NCBI GenBank assembly: GCA_013054445.1
Contig: JAAMPI010000645.1
Coordinates: 1-29,497 of the forward strand
Direction of reading: 5' to 3'
From: Cudoniella acicularis
Taxonomy: Eukaryota; Ascomycota; Leotiomycetes; Helotiales; Helotiaceae
Length of the DNA stretch: 29,497 bases
The position numbers and the translations under genes were made by a program. Below, piece by piece: positions 20,783 to 29,497 of this stretch; the stretch's first letter is position 1; every line of letters starts with the position of its first letter. The notes below the pieces were generated by a model. That model was not told the origin of the DNA. It did no database searches and saw only the letters and a list, made by a program, of their open reading frames with translations.

Positions 20783-21278
20783 ATGAAATGGACTAAGTCT
20801 TTTTTGATCTTGATACTAGCGACGGTAGTTGCTGTGACGGTAGCGGTTCCCTTGGGTGGTGGCGTGACCATTGGGCGAGTTGTAGTGAGAAAGAGGGATG
20901 GTCCAGGTAGAATGTCGCCCCGGTCTGGGGATCCTCCTTCTGGTGAGTACTTTCTCCCTTCCCTCTCCTCAAAGCATCTATCTCGAGAAAGACCACTAAC
21001 TAATAACACGAAGTGAGAGCAAGAGATGGTCCAGGAGGGACCAACCCTCAGCCAGGGGGTGACGGGGACCCTTCTTTTATTACTGGTGAGTTTCTTTACT
21101 TCCCATTCTCTCTTCTTAAAGTATTTTACTTGCTAATGATATATACAAAGAAGTTACAGCGATAGAATACGGACTTCATAGACGCACGCTGGATAGGGAC
21201 AAAAGACAGGACCCAGATCCCGAGGCGTCGATGGTGGAGTATGCGACGAGGTCTAGGGATGAAGTGCAGATGAAGTAG
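20783..21278 (+). CDS. Secreted precursor peptide with dibasic (Kex2-type) sites and duplicated exon unit
   Basis: Three exons: 20783-20942, 21014-21085 and 21151-21278, totalling 360 nt (119 residues plus TAG), phases 1 and 1. Introns of 71 and 65 bp have GTGAGT donors, CTAAC/CTAAT-like branch sites and AAG acceptors. Residues 1-21 are a signal peptide (MKWTKSFLILILATVVAVTV...). The mature part is hydrophilic and Gly/Pro/Asp-rich. RKRDGPG (36-42) at the end of exon 1 is repeated as RARDGPG (55-61) in exon 2, and each is followed by a Pro/Gly/Ser segment ending in DPPS or GDPS. Candidate Kex2 cleavage sites are KR at 37-38, RR at 88-89 and KR at 95-96. No cysteines are present. This architecture recalls Kex2-processed repeat proteins and fungal RiPP precursors, but no DUF3328 (UstY-like) gene lies nearby. 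No named family is recognised. Confidence 0.72.
20885..21149 (+). repeat. Tandem duplication of an exon-intron unit, period about 128 bp
   Basis: The stretch beginning at 20885 (GTGAGAAAGAGGGATGGTCC) recurs at 21013 (GTGAGAGCAAGAGATGGTCC), with 19 of the first 23 bases identical. The introns that follow are also alike: both begin GTGAGT, then carry a CTTT/CCC/CTCTC pyrimidine tract and an AAAG(C/T)AT block. The repeat therefore includes half of exon 1 plus intron 1, copied as exon 2 plus intron 2. Exon 2 is 72 nt with phase 1 at both ends, so the copy preserves the reading frame. Confidence 0.7.
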
Positions 21279-22228
21279 GTAAGGAAATCCAGGGTTCCGG
21301 ATGCGGCACCTCTTGATGGCATTCATACTGAGGTTGCGCACTTGGACAGGAAAAGTGGTTAGAGGATGCAAGGTAGATGGAGCGTTCCTGGTGTAGCTTG
21401 ATTTGATAGCGTATACTGATGCTGCGCGATATAACAGTAAGAGAAGAGGCGGGAATGGGCTTTAAGCAAATAGTAATAACTGCCTCGACCGCATGCTTTT
21501 GTTGTAAGCTAAATCGCAATAGTTTAGTAATACAGGAGAAATGTTTTTATGTATGATCTAATGTTTTCTAATTTTAGATATTATTTAATAGAGTAGCTTA
21601 ATTGGTGTAAAAGAATATGTTATATATATTTTACTGCTTAAAATAAATTAAATAGTATTTTATATAACTTAGTTTTTATTAGAGTACGGTCGTTTAGCGA
21701 AGTATTCTCGTTTCTTGATCTATAACTAGCTAAGCTCTTGAAAAGCTTATGATAAAACTTCCTTCGGCTTCTTACCCCCTTCAATCATGTTTATTCTTAT
21801 CTTCCCATTGTTCAAGAAGATGGCAGCACGACAGCATCTTTGAAGCCCGCCTCCCTCGCTGTGTTACCCGAAATACCCTGATGCATCATTTCCCTTGCCC
21901 CTTTCTGCTACCTGCATGCTGCACTGGAATCCTTCAAGCCAACCTACCAATGCACCCCTTTCCGGTTAATTTGAAGTATGCCCTTGGAATTAAACAACGG
22001 TGATTTCTACCTTGGTTGCAGTGATTTGCCACGGATCACCGTGAATGGGATTCGAATGCCTGGACTGTCGATCTTTGTGTGGTTTCAAGTTATTATACTG
22101 GCCCTGTTTATTGATTATCTGAATTGAGAAGTGTTCCCATTTTACATTTTATGATATCCACAATCTTCAATCGCGACTTCCGAGAATCAATCAGCCTCAC
22201 ATCGCGTCAAATATCCCGTACATTGAAA
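21279..22228. other. Intergenic region with AT-rich middle
   Basis: Downstream of the precursor gene the DNA becomes AT-rich (about 21530-21700) without coding capacity. The frames at 21253-21519 (minus) and 21749-22003 (plus) have no motifs. The last 100 bp are the probable promoter and leader of the receptor-like gene. An in-frame ATG at 22151 could extend that gene, but 22229 fits better. Confidence 0.35.
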
Positions 22229-23288
22229 ATGACCGCCAACGCTGTACACTACTACCAACTGGTAAGTTACAACCTCGCCGTTGCAATTACTTTGCCTCTC
22301 CTAAGCATCACCGTGGTCCCCTTGCGATTCTACGCTAGGAAAAAGCAACGCCTTCCTCTTCAAATTGACGACCGGTTAACGATCCCAGACCTCGTTCATC
22401 GGCCAGATCTCCAGCGCCGATAGCTAAATACTAATCTGTCTTTGCGCAGATCTTGTTATGGGGTGCGGGTGCTATGATGATTACTAGTAAGTTCAGGGAT
22501 TTAATTTTACAGTGTGTGTGTGTGTAGAGTATAAAACTAATATCTGCAGAGGCACTGCGAAACATAAATCTGGGTATTCAGATTTAGAAACACAGGATCA
22601 ATCTCCGAGCACGAAATTGACGATTGCTGATCCGGCTACCGTGGTTACAGCACAGGTGCGATCCTTTTCCAAACATCTATGGGACAAATCTCGAATCAAA
22701 CCTAACACTTCACTTTACTTCAGCAGGTCCAATTCGCAATGAACCTCCTAACCATCCTCGGCCTCGGCATCACCAAACTAAGCGTCCTTTCCTTCTACCA
22801 CCGCGTCTTCTGTCCCCAAAAGATAGGCATCACACGTATCATAATCGTAGGCATGATATGCATAGTCAGCATGTGGACCATCGCCTTTTGGTTTGGCTAT
22901 CTGTTTATCTGCGGTGTGCATTTTAGCGTTTGGTGGGGTCCATCGCAGGGGATTTTAGATCAGTGTATTGATGCGCTTATGTTTGATTACGCTTGTACGA
23001 TGAGCGATTTGGTTACGGATGTTGTTATTTTGTTGATTCCGCTTCCGCCGATATGTCTGTGGTGTTGTTTGCTTCGAGAGCCTCTGTGAGGTGGAAATTG
23101 ACTAATAAAATTGGAATAAAGCTTTGGAGTCTCCAACTGAAAACAAGTAAGTTTGCAATCAGTGGAGTATTTTTAGTGGGTAGTGTGTAAGTAATTTTTA
23201 AATAAAGACCAAGCGAATAAAGCTGATACAACTAGGGTCGTGGGCGCTTCTGCAAAACAACTTGTTATTATGTCGGAAGCTATCAATA
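22229..23288 (+). pseudogene. Rhodopsin-domain (PTH11-like) fungal membrane receptor gene, 3' end lost
   Basis: Six-exon model: 22229-22393, 22450-22486, 22552-22655, 22724-23085, 23130-23186 and 23236-23288, with 259 open codons in consistent phase. Family landmarks are an N-terminal helix with TLPLLSITVVPLRFYARKK, then LPLQIDDRLTIPDL, then WGAGAMMIT, then FAMNLLTILGLGITKLSVLSFYHRVF, then GVHFSVWWGP, then CTMSDLVTDVVILLIPLPPI, then ISGVFLVGSV joined to VVGASAKQL. These fit the fungal rhodopsin-domain membrane protein family (SAT5/PTH11-like). A donor GTATGT follows at 23289, but the next exon, with the seventh helix and the tail, is absent. Transposase-derived sequence begins within about 60 bp. 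The intron 1 donor (GTTCAT), intron 2 acceptor (GAG) and exon 4/5 join are non-ideal. The product, if any, lacks helix 7. Confidence 0.7.
22512..22525. repeat. GT dinucleotide microsatellite within an intron
   Basis: Seven GT units lie inside intron 2 of the receptor-like gene, between the donor at 22487 and the exon starting at 22552. Length variation here might affect splicing. Confidence 0.75.
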
Positions 23289-23329
23289 GTATGTACAACT
23301 TACGACTTAAATTTACACGTGAATATAAG

Positions 23330-24066
23330 GGCTAGACATTTTATAATTAGTGTAAGTTTCTTTAGTCAGATGAGACGTGGATAAAGGATAGAAAACATAG
23401 AAAGACGTGTATTTTAAGACGAGTAGGGGAAGAGTGGGATAAGACGTGTATTAAAGAGAAGGTGTAAAGGAAGAAGAGATGGATGTTCTAGGGCTATTTC
23501 TTTGGTAGTATCAAGGGGCCTGGCCTCTTTAGGAGAAGGACTAGGAGAAGATCAATAGCAAAACATATAGGGAACATATCGTCCCTCTTGTTATATAGTT
23601 CCTATATGATTATAATGTGTTAAAGGGCATAGAAAATAAGCTTATCTTTATATAAGATAATGCTCCTAGGCATATAGCAAAGGATATAATCAAGCTTTTA
23701 GAAGAGCTTGCGATTCTTACTATTAATTAGCCACCTTTCTCTCCTGATCTCAATCTAATTAAGACCCTTTAGAAGTATATAAAGAATTAGCTAGAAGATA
23801 AGTATAGCGACTATGCTTTTAAGTCATATACCGTCTAAAAGGAAAGGATTTAGGAGGCTTAGAACGTAGGAGTTACGCCAGGCCTATTGATTAAACTGAT
23901 TAAGAGTATGCCTGATCGTATATAAGCATAATTGATGCTAACGGCAAGTTTACCAAGTATTAGAGCCTGTATTGTAGCTTTTAATAGAGTCGACTTGATT
24001 TTGGGATTCTGCCGTTTATTCTGCCACCTAAGGCGGTGAGCCATACTTAAGCCCTGGCACCACAGT
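23330..24066 (+). mobile_element. Tc1/mariner transposase fragment, RIP-mutated
   Basis: Three frames together show the C-terminal half of a Tc1-type DDE transposase: SDETWIKD near 23370, then GPGLF, REHIVPL, DNAPRHIAKD (second catalytic Asp), PPFSPDLNLIK and a VTPGLLIKLIKSMPDR tail. At least eight in-frame TAG/TAA codons stand where Trp (TGG) or Gln (CAA/CAG) is expected. The third catalytic residue, Glu after SPDLNPI in relatives, is replaced by Lys (GAG to AAG). There are also one-base deletions. All point changes are C-to-T or G-to-A, as RIP makes. The N-terminal DNA-binding half and left inverted repeat are missing. The right end probably lies near 24066 (GGCACCACAGTA). The fragment sits where the receptor gene's last exon should be. 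Confidence 0.78.
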
Positions 24067-24331
24067 AAGTGGGCGGCTGAGGGGGTTGGGTAGTGAACGC
24101 GTCTATTTATGATGTAATTTCACTTATGTAATCATTTGCCAAGCTTGTAGCTGTCACGTGCTCGTACCCCACCCTATGCTTAATAAAGCTTAGTTGGGAA
24201 CCGGCAGGCATCTTCTCTTCACGACAATTTTTTGCAACCCGTCGCGCAACTTCCTCTCGCTTCCCACAATCGACTGTACTATAGCTTCCTACAACCTGTC
24301 CTCCCTCGATCGTTATACTAGGATAAGAGAG

Positions 24332-24649
24332 ATGAATAACAACCCAACTCGGGTTATTATTAAGGCGCACTTGAGAGATATCCCAGCAGAGACAAAGCAA
24401 CGTGTCCATCGTCTCGGGAGCGACTTCTGTGAACAGATGCTTGGTCGGCCGATTAATATCCAAGTACAACAAGGAGGCTATGATGCCATGCATTTCTTAC
24501 CAGGATTTGATTCAGCAATACGGAACGATGAGAATATATCTAGATATTTCATATATGACTTCAATGTCACCGGCAGGTTGGATAAGGAGGAACTCCTTGG
24601 AATTGAGCATAAATTTTACCTTGCTACAAGAATTGGGGATTCCTGGTAA
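24332..24649 (+). CDS. Small hypothetical protein, doubtful
   Basis: The ATG at 24332 opens 105 residues (MNNNPTRVIIKAHLRDIP at the start; LGSDFCEQMLGRPINIQV, then GYDAMHFLPGFDSAIR, then YDFNVTGRLDKEELLGIEHK). The composition is protein-like, and a neighbouring frame continues with DGLIPQGATLLAMFGEEW further on (24700-24780), so this could be the front half of a longer, frame-broken gene or repeat. A minus-strand frame (24493-24107) overlaps it. No family is recognised. Confidence 0.3.
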   Translation: MNNNPTRVIIKAHLRDIPAETKQRVHRLGSDFCEQMLGRPINIQVQQGGYDAMHFLPGFDSAIRNDENISRYFIYDFNVTGRLDKEELLGIEHKFYLATRIGDSW

Positions 24650-24997
24650 GCAAAAAAACAATAGGCTAGGCTTGGTATTAATTTACAATAGGATATTTAC
24701 TCCAAGAGAAGGATGGGTTAATTCCTCAAGGAGCTACGCTTCTCGCTATGTTTGGGGAGGAGTGGGCGAGCAAAAGATTTTAAGCTCGATAAAGTCACAG
24801 TAATATTTAGGGCGTCAAGAGGCTTTTCTAGAAGGTTATAAATGTTAGCGTTACTATTTCGTTATAACTGAACCCTCAATTACTAAACTCTTCCTATACA
24901 GATCGTGCTCCTACACTTCCTACTATCCACACAAGCAGACGCCTAGCAACTCCCTAGTCTAGACTATAACATAGACTCCTCCTGTGTTTTCCAAAGC

Positions 24998-25219
24998 TCA
25001 TGGTGTTACTGGTGGAGTATCTCCTCTACATTCAGGGCAGTTCGTGCTAGAATCATCGTCTTGCCAATCGTGAGCTTCAGTCCGATTGGCACAAACTGCT
25101 CCGCTTTCACTATTGATTGCCTGGGGACATCTCACAATATGAGAGAGTCTTGTCCGACTCTCCCCTCTCTGCTCGTGATCGTCAGCACACGCGTATTCTG
25201 CGACAGCGTCCTCGCACAT
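24998..25219 (-). CDS. Short Cys-containing frame, possible exon
   Basis: The ATG at 25219 gives 73 residues, acidic, with Cys at 2, 11, 31, 43, 61 and 64, the last two forming CPEC. It is directly preceded by TTACAG, a good splice acceptor, so it could be a terminal exon rather than a whole gene. The upstream segment (25376-25450, minus) has exon-like and donor-like sequence but its phase does not fit. No signal peptide is seen. The function is unknown. Confidence 0.27.
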   Translation of the reverse strand: MCEDAVAEYACADDHEQRGESRTRLSHIVRCPQAINSESGAVCANRTEAHDWQDDDSSTNCPECRGDTPPVTP

Positions 25220-25989
25220 CTGTAATAAATTTTAGAACTTCGTATATCAGGGAACAAGAGCATTCACCTTGATTTAGTTGCAATATGTTTAGAAGATGCT
25301 TTTATAACTGTAGCTGAAATGAAAATCAGCACGCTGTATTAGAATGATGAAGGCAGAAAGCGCAGGATTCTAGCTCACCTTTTATCGTTTGTACCGTACT
25401 AAATCTCGCTACAACGCGGCTTTTCGCAGCTGAATCTCGATAATAGGAGTCGTATTAACAGTCTAGGGTCTATGGTTACAGCAATGTTGCCCCAAGATAG
25501 CGACGGTGTTGCGTAGTAATTGCGGGCGGAAGAAGTTGCTGTCAAACCTGAGAGAGGTTAAACATCAATCCTGTGATATTTTCCCCGCATTCTAGACCCA
25601 AAACGGATGAGCCTTAAAATTTGGGTCGAAGACGTACACGTGACTTGTACTTTGCCGAATATCAGACTAGGAACCGGATTAGCCTTTCCTAAGAGGACCA
25701 AATAAGGACCTGCACTAAAAACAACTACTGGACCTTGATTCTAATAATATCCTATCAACTCACAACAAGGTGGATGGCAAGTAGCCAATTTGTGGCTGAC
25801 GCAAGGCTATACTGCACTATGCGCGGCCTTGACTGACAGCGAGTCACAAAGAGCTGTCAATGGCGCTTGAAAGCGGGAATGTTTTGATGCGCGCGAAAGA
25901 CTACTCGCTGATAACTGGCAGGGGGTGATTCATTGCTACTTCCCTTCTATTACGCCGAGAATATGACGAAGGTTAACTCTACTGTACAA
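25220..25989. other. Intergenic stretch, possibly old repeat DNA
   Basis: No gene supported. On the minus strand at about 25385-25445 a short stretch reads EIQLRKAAL then RDLVRYKR, separated by a stop, which resembles the coiled C-terminal tails of fungal transposases. It is too short to classify. Confidence 0.3.
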
Positions 25990-26531
25990 TCGGTTTGATG
26001 GCCTGTGCGTTACTCGCTTAACCTTTTTTTAGCATAGCTAATTCGCTAGATAGCCCCTCTCTACCCTACTAAACACATAAAATAAATATCCCTTACTTTA
26101 AAAAAAACATATTACTATAGGCCAAATATGAAAAACCTTATAAAAAGAGCTTATACCCGAGAATAGAACTAAGATTTAGGGGAGAGATAATACTAGGGAG
26201 CCTATCGAGTCTATACGCTATCGTTTTTATCGTTCCTACTCTACGATATCCTCCTTTATCAACCGCTATAAGGAGTAGGATATAACTAGGTTTAAAACAC
26301 TTTCTCGACAGCTCTCTTTAAAGAAAACCTCTAGTCGTAACGACTAAGCACTTATATACTATATAATAAAATACCTAAAAGAGACTCTTAAATCCCTAGG
26401 TATACCGAATAAAAGCAGCTATAAGCTTTATATAGATATAATCTAAAAAGTCCTTAAATCGTATAGAAAAGCTAAGCGTAAGCCTCGCTAGAAGTTCTAC
26501 CTTTGTCCTAAGAACAAGAAGAAGCGATTAT
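25990..26531. repeat. RIP-degraded repeat of unknown family, interrupted by the candidate LTR
   Basis: The DNA is AT-rich with very few CpA and TpG dinucleotides, especially 26160-26530, the hallmark of RIP. Fragments such as SLGIPNKSSYKLYID and KAKRKPR can be read but are broken by stops. The stretch ends abruptly in AAGAAGAAGCGATTA where the GC-rich element begins. It may be the host repeat into which the retrotransposon inserted. Confidence 0.45.
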
Positions 26532-26778
26532 TGTCACAGACCTGGTTTGACGCGTCTCCCTCACCCTGACGCGTCCCCCTTACCTGACGCGTCCCCGACG
26601 CGCCCCCCCTTGTCACGTGTCCTAGTCCGTGCTAGACTCACCTCCTGTATATAAGGCCCCTTCAGGGCCACCTCTCCTTCTTCTCTCCTTAGCTTAGTTT
26701 CTTCGAGAATACAGCACCTTCTTGCAAGTACGTCCCTACGTGACGTCAGGGCCCTCGTGCCTTTACAGAGCTGTAACA
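26532..26778 (+). mobile_element. Candidate LTR of a retrotransposon (GC-rich island with promoter motifs)
   Basis: The island begins TGTCACAG and ends CTGTAACA, an inverted pair differing at one base, the TG...CA form of LTR ends. It contains TATATAA at 26648-26654 followed by GGCCCC..GGGCC and a CT-rich leader, as in an LTR promoter. Upstream are three ACGCGT boxes (26550, 26569, 26587) plus a near copy, and a CACGTG (26614-26619). Downstream is a perfect TGACGTCA (26741-26748). Immediately after the end, TAATATCGAGC looks like a primer-binding site TGGTATCGAGC after G-to-A mutation. No flanking duplication is seen, so this would be a 5' LTR whose partner lies beyond the window. The strand is inferred from the TATA box. 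Confidence 0.6.
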
Positions 26779-29497
26779 AATAATATCGAGCTTTAGGCTA
26801 TATTTTTAACTATAGCTACGAATAAGAGTATTATCTTATACTCTTATATTATAGACATTTATAAGTTATATATCTAAGACTTTTTTAAAAGAATATTCGT
26901 TTTATATTATCTCTTATTAGGCCTACTACTATAAGAACCTAAGCTACTTTCTATTACTTAACGGAATACTATTCGACTATATTATATATTTATATAAGAA
27001 AAGTTAGTAATATTATATATATAATATTATAAGAGCTAATAGTAATCGGGTATTTATAAAGATAATATATAGTTTCTATCTAAAGCTATAAAAGATCTTT
27101 TATTTTAATATATTATATATATAATATCTTTATAATAGTTATTTATTTAATAGTAAAGGCTCGGCGCTCTTTTCTTCTTATACTTTTAAGCTAAACTAGA
27201 TAGATTAATATAGCTTAATAGAACTATCTTAGTTTATTTAAATAAGATATATATATATATATTAAAATATTATAACTATATATTTCGAACTAATATTAAT
27301 TTATTACGTTAATTAATAAAAAGAAGTTCTTTATAAAAGAATAAGCTAACTTTAATCTTAAAGATAATCTTAAAAAAGATATTAAGAATAAGCTAGACCT
27401 TATAGCCTTAGCTAAATAAAATAATTATAGCTATTATATCTTTAATTATAAATATATTAATATTATAACGCTAATAATAAATATTTTACTTTATTAAAAC
27501 TATTATACTTTTAAGACTTAATAGACTTTCTTTTATTTTAACTATACGCTATAAGATAAGCGGCTATAAAATATATCGGAAACTCTATTATTATAAAGAT
27601 TAGATATTTTAAAACGGAATTAGCTTCGTTAAAAGAAGACTTATTCTAAAGCTAACCTACTTATAATAGCTTAAAGGCTATATAATAACCCTTTATTATA
27701 ATTCTATCTTTTAGGTTAATAAAATAGCGTTTTAATAATACTAGGACTATAGCCTACGAAATAAGTAATCCTAGTATTTAAAACCGGCTTTAATAAGATA
27801 TTATCTATTATAATTAGTATTATTATATTTAATATAACTATTACGATTTTAATTCTTTTTATAATTACTTTTAAGGTTAATATATTAAAGCGTTTTTCTA
27901 TTATAGGTATTTAATACTTAGTCTAATTAGTTAATTATAAATAGATAGCCTTTTTAATAATTATATTAACTAAAATAGTTTATAGCTAAAGCTTTTTTAA
28001 ATATATCTATCTTCTAGTTAATAAATAAAGGCTTAACTATATTATATTAGAAGAGTATTATCTTACTATTATTATAAGTAATTATTAGCTATATATAGGC
28101 TAGCTAAGCTAATATATATAATAAGTTAAGATATAGACTATCTAGATAACTATTACTTTTTTTCTAATAATATAAAAAGAGTTTATTAAATATAATAAGC
28201 TAGTTAAGCCTTAGATTATTTAAGAGTTAACTAATTAACTAAATATTAAATATATTATTATTTATAAGAAAGGCGCTAATATTCTTATTAAGAAGACCGC
28301 TTATCTTATATAGTTTTATTAGTTATAAAAAGATCTCTTTAACTCTTAATAAGATAAGATTATTCTTTATTATTAGACTCGAAAAGACGTTATATAATTA
28401 GTTAATCTATTTATATACTCGTCTTATACTTCTAAGTCTAATATAGAAAAAGAAAAAAAGACTATTATTATAAAATAACTTAATATTCTTAATTAGCCTA
28501 CTATTATAGCTATATCTACTTTTAAACCCGGGTTTAACTATCTTTATATCCGTTAGATAATTTACGTTAATATACTTATTTTAATATCTAACTTTTTTTA
28601 AAAGTCCGGTTAAATAGGTTATAATAATATAAAAACTTATTCTATTATTATATTAAATATAATATAGAAGCTATAAATTAAGACCTAGTTATCTCCGAAT
28701 CAGAAAGCTATATAACTTTACCTAACTTAATAATATTATTCTTATAATATCTTTAGTTAATTCTTTAATATAGAGTTATACTAACGATAATATATAACTA
28801 AGAATAAGATATATTAAGTCTATTTAAAGCCTTATATTAAGTCTCGCCTTCTAAACCTCGAGTTTATTCTTTCTTTATCTAAAAGGTTATCTTTTATTAA
28901 GCTAAATAAAGTTTTATAATAAGACTATATATAAGATTAAGTATTTAACTATTATAAGAATAATCTTAAGATTATATTCGACACTTATCTATCTTATTAA
29001 ATCTAAGGCTATAAGTTTAACTATACGTTATAAGAATACTCTTAACAATTCCGTTAGATCTATATTAAAAACAATATTTATTAAAAACGAAAAGCGAAAA
29101 AAAAAAAAAATAGATTTAAAGATATATTATCTATTAGAAATACTATTAGCTATAAGATCTCTATTATACTACTAATCTTAAGTATAAGAAAGTCGTATAC
29201 CGCTTTTCTAATATAGTAATACTATTATATTACGAGGTTTATTATCGGGTAAAAGGCTAAGAATAGCTTTAAAAGTATTTCTAGCGCCGGTTTTTAAATA
29301 AACTAGATTATATATTATAGTTTAAAAAAAACGGTCTTATTTTATAAAACGAAATATATTTAAGATAATTATATAGCCGCTCTTACGCTTATCGAGTTAT
29401 AAGATAAATAGTTATAATAAAGATATTTTTAAAGTCTAATATCTAACTTATCTTATTAACCGCTAGATATTTAAAAAAAAGAAAATTAAGATAAAAA
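26779..29497 (+). mobile_element. RIP-saturated interior of the candidate retrotransposon (AT desert)
   Basis: Over 2.7 kb the sequence is nearly all A/T. In line after line between 26881 and 28000 I find no CpA and no TpG, while CpT, CpC and CpG survive, which is the dinucleotide signature of saturating RIP. No frame longer than a few dozen codons survives and no gag or pol motif can be read by eye. Position directly after the candidate LTR and primer-binding site suggests the gag-pol interior, continuing past the window edge. The internal assignment is inference. The RIP state is seen directly. Confidence 0.6.

Noticed and set aside
22040..22075. tRNA-like T-loop GATTCGAATGCC
   Set aside because: No acceptor, D-arm or anticodon arm can be paired around it. 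No convincing tRNA was found in the window.
24107..24493. 128-codon minus-strand frame
   Set aside because: It overlaps the more plausible plus-strand frame at 24332-24649 and has no motif.
1..29497. CRISPR array, bacterial operons or ribosome-binding sites
   Set aside because: No regularly spaced direct repeats are present. Introns and RIP show the DNA is fungal nuclear, so bacterial features are not expected.

Overview
The window looks like nuclear DNA of a filamentous ascomycete (Pezizomycotina). Genes are interrupted by short introns (about 45-170 bp) with GT donors, CTAAC/CTGAC-like branch points and AG acceptors. Protein families are fungal, and the repeats carry the C-to-T decay expected of repeat-induced point mutation (RIP). 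A leotiomycete is plausible, but the sequence alone does not prove it. Only ATG starts were accepted, so several long frames beginning at TTG or GTG were shortened or dropped.

Layout. 1-264: 3' end of an unidentified Cys-rich protein running off the left edge. 1704-2365 (minus) and 2686-4326 (plus): a divergent pair, a hypothetical protein and an intronless FHA-like plus protein kinase gene. 4327-9143: a gene-poor stretch with decayed, partly AT-rich repeat DNA around 6780-7700. 9144-10686 (minus): a three-exon, seven-helix membrane protein. 11518-11790: a 273-bp MITE-like element with 35-bp inverted ends and TTA duplications. 12947-14473 (minus): a conserved nuclear-type protein whose frame is broken three times by single extra bases, two of them in 7-A runs and one in a G run. 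15115-16043 (minus): a three-exon HD-domain 5'-nucleotidase (HDDC2 type). 17072-17551 (minus): a two-exon small membrane protein. 18395-18984 (plus): a secreted glycoprotein-like gene with one missing T. 20783-21278 (plus): a three-exon secreted precursor with dibasic sites, built by tandem duplication of an exon-intron unit. 22229-23288 (plus): a six-exon rhodopsin-domain (PTH11-like) receptor gene cut off before its last helix by a dead Tc1/mariner transposase fragment (about 23330-24066). 24067-26531: small doubtful frames and decayed DNA. 26532-26778: a GC-rich candidate LTR packed with promoter motifs. 26779-29497: a RIP-saturated AT desert, probably the retrotransposon interior.

The genes do not form an obvious pathway or operon-like cluster. 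The left 18 kb is ordinary gene space with scattered repeats. The right third becomes increasingly transposon-rich and holds the two secreted-protein genes and the truncated receptor. The most novel-looking item is the Kex2-type repeat precursor at 20783-21278.
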